DNA of 21,531 nt from Utricularia gibba (Eukaryota; Streptophyta; Magnoliopsida; Lamiales; Lentibulariaceae). Of the stretch, positions 11,758 to 21,055 are shown piece by piece; positions within the stretch are counted from its first letter, which is position 1, and each line of letters opens with the position of its first letter. The notes under the pieces were generated by a model. The model was not told where the DNA came from. It saw nothing but the letters and a program-made list of their open reading frames with translations, and made no database searches. Location: contig NEEC01000053.1 of the NCBI GenBank assembly GCA_002189035.1, positions 1-21,531 on the forward strand, written 5' to 3'. The translations under genes and the position numbers were made by a program.

Positions 11758-12292
11758 ATGGTATACGGGAATGGTGCATCAAGAATCAGAAGTATCATAG
11801 CAACTAAATGCATCAATCAAAAGCCAAAACATATGGTGTCAGAATTCATCTACTATGCGATCAAGTTGGAAAAAAGTCACATGCTACATCATGAATTTCG
11901 TGGCATCACTTATCCCAACACTGTTATACACTCTGGATATGCGTAAATATTTATTTTTAATGAATCCCGTGCACGTGTGATTTTTAGGATGCACCCCGAA
12001 TGATGATGCGCAATGAAATGACTACGTCGCACATCCTGGTCCGCGAAGCACCTCTTGCATAACATGCAGATCCTTGCTCTTCATAGCACAGTGTTGGGAA
12101 GCCCTTTTCGAGCTCCAAGTATTATAATTTGGAGTTACGTTTGTCCGATAACTGTGGACATATTAAAAACAAGCCACAACGAAAAGTGTCTCACGTGGCA
12201 TTCCGTGGTGATGCATTTAATAATGTGCTTCATGTTCTCGAAATTGATGCGAACAACATACAAGGCAAAAGAATCAAATAGCCACTAGAGAC
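11758..12292. repeat. Monomer, 535 bp, gap subtype
   Basis: G at site 1 and gap at site 2, otherwise as the reference. It is the last undamaged copy before the disrupted zone. Confidence 0.95.
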
Positions 12293-12823
12293 ATGGTATA
12301 CGGGAATGGTGCATCAAGAATCAGAAGTATCATAGCAACTAAATGCATCAATCAAAAGCCAAAACATATGGTGTCAGAATTCATCTACTATGCGATCAAG
12401 TTGGAAAAAAGTCACATGCTACATCATGAATTTCGTGGCATCACTTATCCCAACACTGTTATACACTCTGGATATGCGTAAATATTTATTTTTAATGAAT
12501 CCCGTGCACGTGTGATTTTTAGGATGCACCCCGAATGATGATGCGCAATGAAATGACTACGTCGCACATCCTGGTCCGCGAAGCACCTCTTGCATAACAT
12601 GCAGATCCTTGCTCTTCATAGCACAGTGTTGGGAAGCCCTTTTCGAGCTCCAAGTATTATAATTTGGAGTTACGTTTGTCCGATAACTGTGGACATATTA
12701 AAAACCACAACGAAAAGTGTCTCACGTGGCATTCCGTGGTGACGCATTTAATAATGTGCTTCATGTTCTCGAAATTGATGCGAACAACATACAAGGCAAA
12801 AGAATCAAATAGCCACTAGAGAC
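12293..12823. repeat. Monomer, 531 bp, first copy with multi-base deletion
   Basis: Four bases are missing near 12705, where AAAAACAAGCCACAA reads AAAAACCACAA, and site 2 reads GACGC through loss of a T near 12743. Site 1 is G. The two losses account for the full length difference of 5 bp from the 536-bp form, and I see no substitution. Confidence 0.92.
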
Positions 12824-13328
12824 ATGGTATACGGGAATGGTGCATCAAGAATCAGAAGTATCATAGCAACTAAATGCATCAATCAATATGGTGTCAGAAT
12901 TCATCTACTATGCGATCAAGTTGGAAAAAAGTCACATGCTACATCATGAATTTCGTGGCATCACTTATCCCAACACTGTTATACACTCTGGATATGCGTA
13001 AATATTTATTTTTAATGAATCACGTGTGATTTTTAGGATGCACCCCGAATGATGATGCGCAATGAAATGACTACGTCGCACATCCTGGTCCGCGAAGCAC
13101 CTCTTGCATAACATGCAGATCCTTGCTCTTCATAGCACACTAAGCCCTTTTCGAGCTCCAAGTATTATAATTTGGAGTTACGTTTGTCCGATAACTGTGG
13201 ACATATTAAAAACAAGCCACAACGAAAAGTGTCTCACGTGGCATTCCGTGGTGAAATAATGTGCTTCATGTTCTCGAAATTGATGCGAACAACATACAAG
13301 GCAAAAGAATCAAATAGCCACTAGAGAC
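12824..13328. repeat. Monomer, 505 bp, four internal deletions
   Basis: Deletions of about 11, 6, 6 and 8 bp lie at junctions near 12885, 13021, 13141 and 13254. They sum to 31 bp and fully explain the length of 505. The flanks share at most one base at each junction. The GTGCAC part of the GTGCAC/CACGTG overlap is removed but CACGTG survives. Site 1 is C; site 2 is deleted. Between the deletions the sequence reads as the reference. Confidence 0.92.
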
Positions 13329-13855
13329 ATGGTATACGCATCAAGAATCAGAAGTATCATAGCAACTAAATGCATCAATCAAAAGCCAAAACATATGGTG
13401 TCAGAATTCATCTACTATGCGATCAAGTTGGAAAAAAGTCACATGCTACATCATGAATTTCGTGGCATCACTTATCCCAACACTGTTATACACTCTGGAT
13501 ATGCGTAAATATTTATTTTTAATGAATCCCGTGCACGTGTGATTTTTAGGATGCACCCCGAATGATGATGCGCAATGAAATGACTACGTCGCACATCCTG
13601 GTCCGCGAAGCACCTCTTGCATAACATGCAGATCCTTGCTCTTCATAGCACAGTGTTGGGAAGCCCTTTTCGAGCTCCAAGTATTATAATTTGGAGTTAC
13701 GTTTGTCCGATAACTGTGGACATATTAAAAACAAGCCACAACGAAAAGTGTCTCACGTGGCATTCCGTGGTGACTGCATTTAATAATGTGCTTCATGTTC
13801 TCGAAATTGATGCGAACAACATACAAGGCAAAAGAATCAAATAGCCACTAGAGAC
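13329..13855. repeat. Monomer, 527 bp, one 9-bp deletion
   Basis: Nine bases are lost at the start of the unit near 13338, where TATACGGGAATGGTGCATC reads TATACGCATC. Site 1 is G and site 2 is C. The rest is intact. Confidence 0.93.
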
Positions 13856-14380
13856 ATGGTATACGGGAATGGTGCATCAAGAATCAGAAGTATCATAGCA
13901 ACTAAATGCATCAATTTAGATGATCATCACATGGAATGTGGCATCGTGCCCACGTGCACCCCGAATGATGATGCGCAATGAAATGACTACGTCGCACATC
14001 CTGTCCGCGTGCACCTCTTGCATAACACATGCTACAAATTCATAGCAACAGTGGTATGCCATCTTTTAGCGAGCTAATGTATCACATGGGAGTTACCCCG
14101 ACGTGCACCCCGAATGATGATGCGCAATGAAATGACTACGTCGCACATCCTGGTCCGCGAAGCACCTCTTGCATAACATGCAGATCCTTGCTCTTCATAG
14201 CACACTGTTGGGAAGCCCTTTTCGAGCTCCAAGTATTATAATTTGGAGTTACGTTTGTCCGACTGTGGACATATCCGAAAAGTGTCTCACGTGGCATTCC
14301 GCATTTAATAATGTGCTTCATGTTCTCGAAATTGATGCGAACAACATACAAGGCAAAAGAATCAAATAGCCACTAGAGAC
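13856..14380. repeat. Chimeric, rearranged monomer
   Basis: The first about 58 bp are canonical, up to the ATGCATCAAT block near 13913. A compressed and divergent segment follows (13914-14101), then canonical sequence resumes from 14102. The right part lacks four more short stretches: ATAA shortened in GTCCGATAACTG near 14262, about 15 bp in the AAAAACAAGCCACAA region near 14275, and about 9 bp before GCATTT near 14301. Site 1 in the resumed part is C. The unit is 525 bp long only by coincidence, since it contains parts of two monomers. Confidence 0.85.
13914..14101. repeat. Divergent, compressed partial monomer
   Basis: Short words of the monomer appear in the correct order but with most intervening bases missing or changed: GATCA, TCACATG, GTGGCATC and CACGTG in about 40 bp, then an intact stretch from 13953 to 14003 containing GATGATGCGC, then an altered version of the segment from CCTCTTGCATAACA to GGGAGTTAC (14014-14096). 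In the last part there are clear substitutions, unlike the deletion-only copies to the left. It is either an old copy trapped in the array or a low-quality consensus. Confidence 0.75.
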
Positions 14381-14737
14381 ATGGTATACGGGAATGGTGC
14401 ATCAAGAATCAGAAGTATCATAGCAACTAAATGCATCAATCAAAAGCCAAAACATATGGTGTCAGAATTCATCTACTATGCGATCAAGTTGGAAAAAAGT
14501 CACATGCTACATCATGAATTTCGTGGCATCACTTATCCCAACACTGTTATACACTCTGGATATGCGTAAATATTTATTTTTAATGAATCCCGTGCACGTG
14601 TGATTTTTAGGATGCACCCCGAATGATGATGCGCAATGAAATGACTACGTCGCACATCCTGCGTCTTGCGCAAGCACACTCTTGAGCAAGTATCATGCAT
14701 ATTTCCAAAACATAAATTGATGCGAACAGTCAAATAG
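14381..14737. repeat. Monomer truncated after position 280, joined to scrambled remnant
   Basis: Sequence is canonical from 14381 to about 14660 (the GCACATCCTG block). The following about 77 bp contain recognisable pieces (CAAGCAC and CTCTTG, then CCAAAACAT, then AAATTGATGCGAACA followed by TCAAATAG) that belong to the second half of the monomer but are heavily shortened and changed. Neither diagnostic site is readable. Confidence 0.8.
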
Positions 14738-15050
14738 TTGGGAATGCATCCTATCATTCGCCAGGTGTCTTCATCTACTATGTCAAGTTGGATCACATGC
14801 TACATCATGAATTTCGTGGCATCACTTATCCCAACACTGTTACTGGATATGCGTAAATATTTATTTTTAATGAATCCGACGTGCTGTGATGATTGATTAA
14901 AAAGCAAGCCACACACTGAAAAGCTGTCGTCACTGTGGACATATCAAGCCACTGTCTCACGTGGCATTCCGCATTTAATAATGTGCTTCATGTTCTCGAA
15001 ATTGATGCGAACAACATACAAGGCAAAAGAATCAAATAGCCACTAGAGAC
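14738..15050. repeat. Shortened partial monomer (about 313 bp) with repeated inner segment
   Basis: From GGGAATGCATC the unit follows monomer order: TTCATCTACTATG, CAAGTTGG, then a fully canonical stretch from CACATGCTACATC (14794) to TTTAATGAATCC (14878). It then jumps from the CACGTG region to the ATTAAAAACAAGCC region, and the CTGTGGACATAT to GTCTCACGTGG region is represented twice in shortened form (about 14895-14930 and 14933-14965). Canonical sequence resumes at GTGGCATTCCGC and continues to 15050. Confidence 0.8.
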
Positions 15051-16655
15051 ATGGTATACGGGAATGGTGCATCAAGAATCAGAAGTATCATAGCAACTAA
15101 ATGCATCAATCAAAAGCCAAAACATATGGTGTCAGAATTCATCTACTATGCGATCAAGTTGGAAAAAAGTCACATGCTACATCATGAATTTCGTGGCATC
15201 ACTTATCCCAACACTGTTATACACTCTGGATATGCGTAAATATTTATTTTTAATGAATCCCGTGCACGTGTGATTTTTAGGATGCACCCCGAATGATGAT
15301 GCGCAATGAAATGACTACGTCGCACATCCTGGTCCGCGAAGCACCTCTTGCATAACATGCAGATCCTTGCTCTTCATAGCACAGTGTTGGGAAGCCCTTT
15401 TCGAGCTCCAAGTATTATAATTTGGAGTTACGTTTGTCCGATAACTGTGGACATATTAAAAACAAGCCACAACGAAAAGTGTCTCACGTGGCATTCCGTG
15501 GTGATGCATTTAATAATGTGCTTCATGTTCTCGAAATTGATGCGAACAACATACAAGGCAAAAGAATCAAATAGCCACTAGAGACATGGTATACGGGAAT
15601 GGTGCATCAAGAATCAGAAGTATCATAGCAACTAAATGCATCAATCAAAAGCCAAAACATATGGTGTCAGAATTCATCTACTATGCGATCAAGTTGGAAA
15701 AAAGTCACATGCTACATCATGAATTTCGTGGCATCACTTATCCCAACACTGTTATACACTCTGGATATGCGTAAATATTTATTTTTAATGAATCCCGTGC
15801 ACGTGTGATTTTTAGGATGCACCCCGAATGATGATGCGCAATGAAATGACTACGTCGCACATCCTGGTCCGCGAAGCACCTCTTGCATAACATGCAGATC
15901 CTTGCTCTTCATAGCACAGTGTTGGGAAGCCCTTTTCGAGCTCCAAGTATTATAATTTGGAGTTACGTTTGTCCGATAACTGTGGACATATTAAAAACAA
16001 GCCACAACGAAAAGTGTCTCACGTGGCATTCCGTGGTGATGCATTTAATAATGTGCTTCATGTTCTCGAAATTGATGCGAACAACATACAAGGCAAAAGA
16101 ATCAAATAGCCACTAGAGACATGGTATACGGGAATGGTGCATCAAGAATCAGAAGTATCATAGCAACTAAATGCATCAATCAAAAGCCAAAACATATGGT
16201 GTCAGAATTCATCTACTATGCGATCAAGTTGGAAAAAAGTCACATGCTACATCATGAATTTCGTGGCATCACTTATCCCAACACTGTTATACACTCTGGA
16301 TATGCGTAAATATTTATTTTTAATGAATCCCGTGCACGTGTGATTTTTAGGATGCACCCCGAATGATGATGCGCAATGAAATGACTACGTCGCACATCCT
16401 GGTCCGCGAAGCACCTCTTGCATAACATGCAGATCCTTGCTCTTCATAGCACACTGTTGGGAAGCCCTTTTCGAGCTCCAAGTATTATAATTTGGAGTTA
16501 CGTTTGTCCGATAACTGTGGACATATTAAAAACAAGCCACAACGAAAAGTGTCTCACGTGGCATTCCGTGGTGATGCATTTAATAATGTGCTTCATGTTC
16601 TCGAAATTGATGCGAACAACATACAAGGCAAAAGAATCAAATAGCCACTAGAGAC
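15051..16655. repeat. Three clean 535-bp monomers (gap subtype)
   Basis: Monomers start at 15051, 15586 and 16121. All have the site 2 gap; site 1 reads G, G, C. They are as clean as the core copies although they sit between two damaged zones, so the damage is local and does not mark the end of the array. Confidence 0.95.
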
Positions 16656-17131
16656 ATGGTATACGGGAATGGTGCATCAAGAATCAGAAGTATCATAGCA
16701 ACTAAATGCATCAATCAAAAGCCAAAACATATGGTGTCAGAATTCATCTACTATGCGATCAAGTTGGAAAAAAGTCACATGCTACATCATGAATTTCGTG
16801 GCATCACTTATCCCAACACTGTTATACACTCTGGATATGCGTAAATATTTATTTTTAATGAATCCCGTGCACGTGTGATTTTTAGGATGCACCCCGAATG
16901 ATGATGCGCAATGAAATGACTACGTCGCACATCCTGGTCCGCGAAGCACCTCTTGCATAACATGCAGATCCTTGCTCTTCATAGCACACTGTTGGGAAGC
17001 CCTTTTCCAACATAACTGTGGACATATTAAAAACAAGCCACAACGAAAAGTGTCTCACGTGGCATTCCGTGGTGACTGCGTGCTTCATGTTCTCGAAATT
17101 GATGCGAACAACATACAAGTCAAATAGCCAC
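16656..17131. repeat. Monomer, 476 bp, three internal deletions
   Basis: About 34 bp are lost near 17007-17011 (removing GAGCTC and the CTCCAA/TTGGAG dyad), 10 bp near 17079, and 16 bp in the last 45 bp of the unit near 17119-17132. These sum to 60 bp and fully explain the length. The next monomer then begins TTGG instead of ATGG. Site 1 is C and site 2 is C. No convincing substitution is seen outside the junctions. Confidence 0.9.
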
Positions 17132-17577
17132 TTGGTATACGGGAATGGTGCATCAAGAATCAGAAGTATCATAGCAACTAAATGCGGTGTCAGAATTCAT
17201 CTACTATGCGATCAAGTTGGAAAAAAGTCACATGCTACATCATGAATTTCGTGGCATCACTTATCCCAACACTGTTACTGGATATGCCCCGTGCAATTTT
17301 TAACTGATGATGCGCAATGAAATGACTACGTCGCACATCCTGGTCCGCGAAGCACCTCTTGCATAACATGCAGATCCTTGCTCTTCATAGCACAGTGTTG
17401 GGAAGCCCTTTTCGAGCTCCAAGTATTATAATTTGGAGTTACGTTTGTCCGATAACTGTGGACATATGCCACAACGAAAAGTGTCTCACGTGGCATTCAA
17501 TTTAATAATGTGCTTCATGTTCTCGAAATTGATGCGAACAACATACAAGGCAAAAGAATCAAATAGCCACTAGAGAC
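17132..17577. repeat. Monomer, 446 bp, four internal deletions
   Basis: About 23 bp are lost near 17186 (removing ATGCAT and CATATG), about 47 bp in pieces between 17277 and 17306 (removing the AT-rich block and CACGTG), 9 bp near 17467 and 11 bp near 17498. The total of 90 bp accounts for the length. Site 1 is G; site 2 is deleted. The segments between deletions read as the reference. Confidence 0.9.
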
Positions 17578-18649
17578 ATGGTATACGGGAATGGTGCATC
17601 AAGAATCAGAAGTATCATAGCAACTAAATGCATCAATCAAAAGCCAAAACATATGGTGTCAGAATTCATCTACTATGCGATCAAGTTGGAAAAAAGTCAC
17701 ATGCTACATCATGAATTTCGTGGCATCACTTATCCCAACACTGTTATACACTCTGGATATGCGTAAATATTTATTTTTAATGAATCCCGTGCACGTGTGA
17801 TTTTTAGGATGCACCCCGAATGATGATGCGCAATGAAATGACTACGTCGCACATCCTGGTCCGCGAAGCACCTCTTGCATAACATGCAGATCCTTGCTCT
17901 TCATAGCACAGTGTTGGGAAGCCCTTTTCGAGCTCCAAGTATTATAATTTGGAGTTACGTTTGTCCGATAACTGTGGACATATTAAAAACAAGCCACAAC
18001 GAAAAGTGTCTCACGTGGCATTCCGTGGTGACTGCATTTAATAATGTGCTTCATGTTCTCGAAATTGATGCGAACAACATACAAGGCAAAAGAATCAAAT
18101 AGCCACTAGAGACATGGTATACGGGAATGGTGCATCAAGAATCAGAAGTATCATAGCAACTAAATGCATCAATCAAAAGCCAAAACATATGGTGTCAGAA
18201 TTCATCTACTATGCGATCAAGTTGGAAAAAAGTCACATGCTACATCATGAATTTCGTGGCATCACTTATCCCAACACTGTTATACACTCTGGATATGCGT
18301 AAATATTTATTTTTAATGAATCCCGTGCACGTGTGATTTTTAGGATGCACCCCGAATGATGATGCGCAATGAAATGACTACGTCGCACATCCTGGTCCGC
18401 GAAGCACCTCTTGCATAACATGCAGATCCTTGCTCTTCATAGCACAGTGTTGGGAAGCCCTTTTCGAGCTCCAAGTATTATAATTTGGAGTTACGTTTGT
18501 CCGATAACTGTGGACATATTAAAAACAAGCCACAACGAAAAGTGTCTCACGTGGCATTCCGTGGTGACTGCATTTAATAATGTGCTTCATGTTCTCGAAA
18601 TTGATGCGAACAACATACAAGGCAAAAGAATCAAATAGCCACTAGAGAC
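17578..18649. repeat. Two clean 536-bp monomers
   Basis: Monomers start at 17578 and 18114. Both have G at site 1 and C at site 2 and no other differences that I see. Confidence 0.95.
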
Positions 18650-19114
18650 ATGGTATACGGGAATGGTGCATCAAGAATCAGAAGTATCATAGCAACTAAA
18701 TGCATCAATCAAAAGCCAAAACATATGGTGTCAGAATTCATCTACTATGCGATCAAGTTGGAAAAAAGTCACATGCTACATCATGAATTTCGTGGCATCA
18801 CTTATCCCAACACTGTTATACACTCTGGATATGCGTAAATATTTATTTTTAATGAATCCCGTGCACGTGTGATTTTTAGGATGCACCCCGAATGATGATG
18901 CGCAATGAAATGACTACGTCGCACATCCTGGTCCGCGAAGCACCTCTTGCATAACATGCAGATCCTTGCTCTTCATAGCACACTGTTGGGAAGCCCTTTT
19001 CGAGCTCCAAGTATTATAATTTGGAGTTACGTTTGTCCGATAACTGTGGACAAGCCACATGTCTCACGTGGCAAGCATTTAATCATAAATTGCGAACTAC
19101 AATGCCATAGAGAC
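18650..19114. repeat. Monomer, 465 bp, compressed right end
   Basis: The copy is canonical to about 19051 (GATAACTGTGGACA), with C at site 1. The last about 60 bp represent about 130 bp of the reference: AAGCCACA, TGTCTCACGTGGCA, GCATTTAAT, AAATTG, GCGAAC and ATAGAGACA appear in order with the sequence between them missing. Site 2 is lost. Confidence 0.85.
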
Positions 19115-19450
19115 AATACAATGGTGCATCAAGCAGAAGTATCATAGCAACACGTATGGTGTGATGATGCGCAATGAAATGACTACGTCGCACATCCTGG
19201 TCCGCGAAGCACCTCTTGCATAACATGCAGATCCTTGCTCTTCATAGCACAGTGTTGGGAAGCCCTTTTCGAGCTCCAAGTATTATAATTTGGAGTTACG
19301 TTTGTCCGACTGTGGACATATTAAAAACAAGCCACAACGAAAAGTGTCTCACGTGGCATTCCGTGGTGATGCATTTAATAATGTGCTTCATGTTCTCGAA
19401 ATTGATGCGAACAACATACAAGGCAAAAGAATCAAATAGCCACTAGAGAC
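19115..19450. repeat. Monomer, 336 bp, missing most of its first half
   Basis: The first about 47 bp contain AATGGTGCATCAAG, CAGAAGTATCATAGCAAC and a TATGGTGT remnant, then jump by about 190 bp into GATGATGCGCAATG at 19162. From there it is canonical except for three bases lost in GTCCGATAACTG near 19309. Site 1 is G and site 2 has the gap. The AT-rich block, GAATTC and the first CACGTG are absent. Confidence 0.85.
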
Positions 19451-19985
19451 ATGGTATACGGGAATGGTGCATCAAGAATCAGAAGTATCATAGCAACTAA
19501 ATGCATCAATCAAAAGCCAAAACATATGGTGTCAGAATTCATCTACTATGCGATCAAGTTGGAAAAAAGTCACATGCTACATCATGAATTTCGTGGCATC
19601 ACTTATCCCAACACTGTTATACACTCTGGATATGCGTAAATATTTATTTTTAATGAATCCGTGCACGTGTGATTTTTAGGATGCACCCCGAATGATGATG
19701 CGCAATGAAATGACTACGTCGCACATCCTGGTCCGCGAAGCACCTCTTGCATAACATGCAGATCCTTGCTCTTCATAGCACAGTGTTTGGAAGCCCTTTT
19801 CGAGCTCCAAGTATTATAATTTGGAGTTACGTTTGTCCGATAACTGTGGACATATTAAAAACAAGCCACAACGAAAAGTGTCTCACGTGGCATTCCGTGG
19901 TGACTGCATTTAATAATGTGCTTCATGTTCTCGAAATTGATGCGAACAACATACAAGGCAAAAGAATCAAATAGCCACTAGAGAC
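19451..19985. repeat. Monomer, 535 bp, one C lost and one G-to-T
   Basis: One C is lost from the CCC run of GAATCCCGTG near 19659, and GTGTTGGGAAG reads GTGTTTGGAAG near 19787. Site 1 is G and site 2 is C. Confidence 0.94.
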
Positions 19986-20519
19986 ATGGTATACGGGAAT
20001 GGTGCATCAAGAATCAGAAGTATCATAGCAACTAAATGCATCAATCAAAGCCAAAACATATGGTGTCAGAATTCATCTACTATGCGATCAAGTTGGAAAA
20101 AAGTCACATGCTACATCATGAATTTCGTGGCATCACTTATCCCAACACTGTTATACACTCTGGATATGCGTAAATATTTATTTTTAATGAATCCCGTGCA
20201 CGTGTGATTTTTAGGATGCACCCCGAATGATGATGCGCAATGAAATGACTACGTCGCACATCCTGGTCCGCGAAGCACCTCTTGCATAACATGCAGATCC
20301 TTGCTCTTCATAGCACAGTGTTGGAAGCCCTTTTCGAGCTCCAAGTATTATAATTTGGAGTTACGTTTGTCCGATAACTGTGGACATATTAAAAACAAGC
20401 CACAACGAAAAGTGTCTCACGTGGCATTCCGTGGTGACTGCATTTAATAATGTGCTTCATGTTCTCGAAATTGATGCGAACAACATACAAGGCAAAAGAA
20501 TCAAATAGCCACTAGAGAC
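19986..20519. repeat. Monomer, 534 bp, two homopolymer losses
   Basis: One A is lost from CAATCAAAAGCC near 20048 and one G from GTTGGGAAG near 20324. Site 1 is G and site 2 is C. The A loss destroys the 62-codon frame. Confidence 0.94.
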
Positions 20520-21055
20520 ATGGTATACGGGAATGGTGCATCAAGAATCAGAAGTATCATAGCAACTAAATGCATCAATCAAAAGCCAAAACATATGGTG
20601 TCAGAATTCATCTACTATGCGATCAAGTTGGAAAAAAAGTCACATGCTACATCATGAATTTCGTGGCATCACTTATCCCAACACTGTTATACACTCTGGA
20701 TATGCGTAAATATTTATTTTTAATGAATCCGTGCACGTGTGATTTTTAGGATGCACCCCGAATGATGATGCGCAATGAAAATGACTACGTCGCACATCCT
20801 GGTCCGCGAAGCACCTCTTGCATAACATGCAGATCCTTGCTCTTCATAGCACACTGTTGGAAGCCCTTTTCGAGCTCCAAGTATTATAATTTGGAGTTAC
20901 GTTTGTCCGATAACTGTGGACATATTAAAAACAAGCCACAACGAAAAGTGTCTCACGTGGCATTCCGTGGTGACTGCATTTAATAATGTGCTTCATGTTC
21001 TCGAAATTGATGCGAACAACATACAAGGCAAAAGAATCAAATAGCCACTAGAGAC
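20520..21055. repeat. Monomer, 536 bp, two gains and two losses in homopolymers
   Basis: It has an extra A in the GGAAAAAAGTC run near 20637, one C lost in GAATCCCGTG near 20730, an extra A in CAATGAAATGAC near 20780 and one G lost in GTTGGGAAG near 20860. The changes cancel, leaving 536 bp. Site 1 is C and site 2 is C. Confidence 0.94.

Noticed and set aside
14533-14796. 87-codon open frame on the minus strand
   Set aside because: It exists only across a scrambled junction between monomer fragments and has no counterpart in intact copies.
13856-15050. Transposon insertion as the cause of the disrupted zone
   Set aside because: No terminal repeats, target-site duplication, transposase or foreign sequence is seen. 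The disrupted sequence is made of monomer words.
16882-17172. 96-codon open frame on the minus strand
   Set aside because: It is created by the internal deletions of the 476-bp monomer, which remove stops; not present in normal copies.
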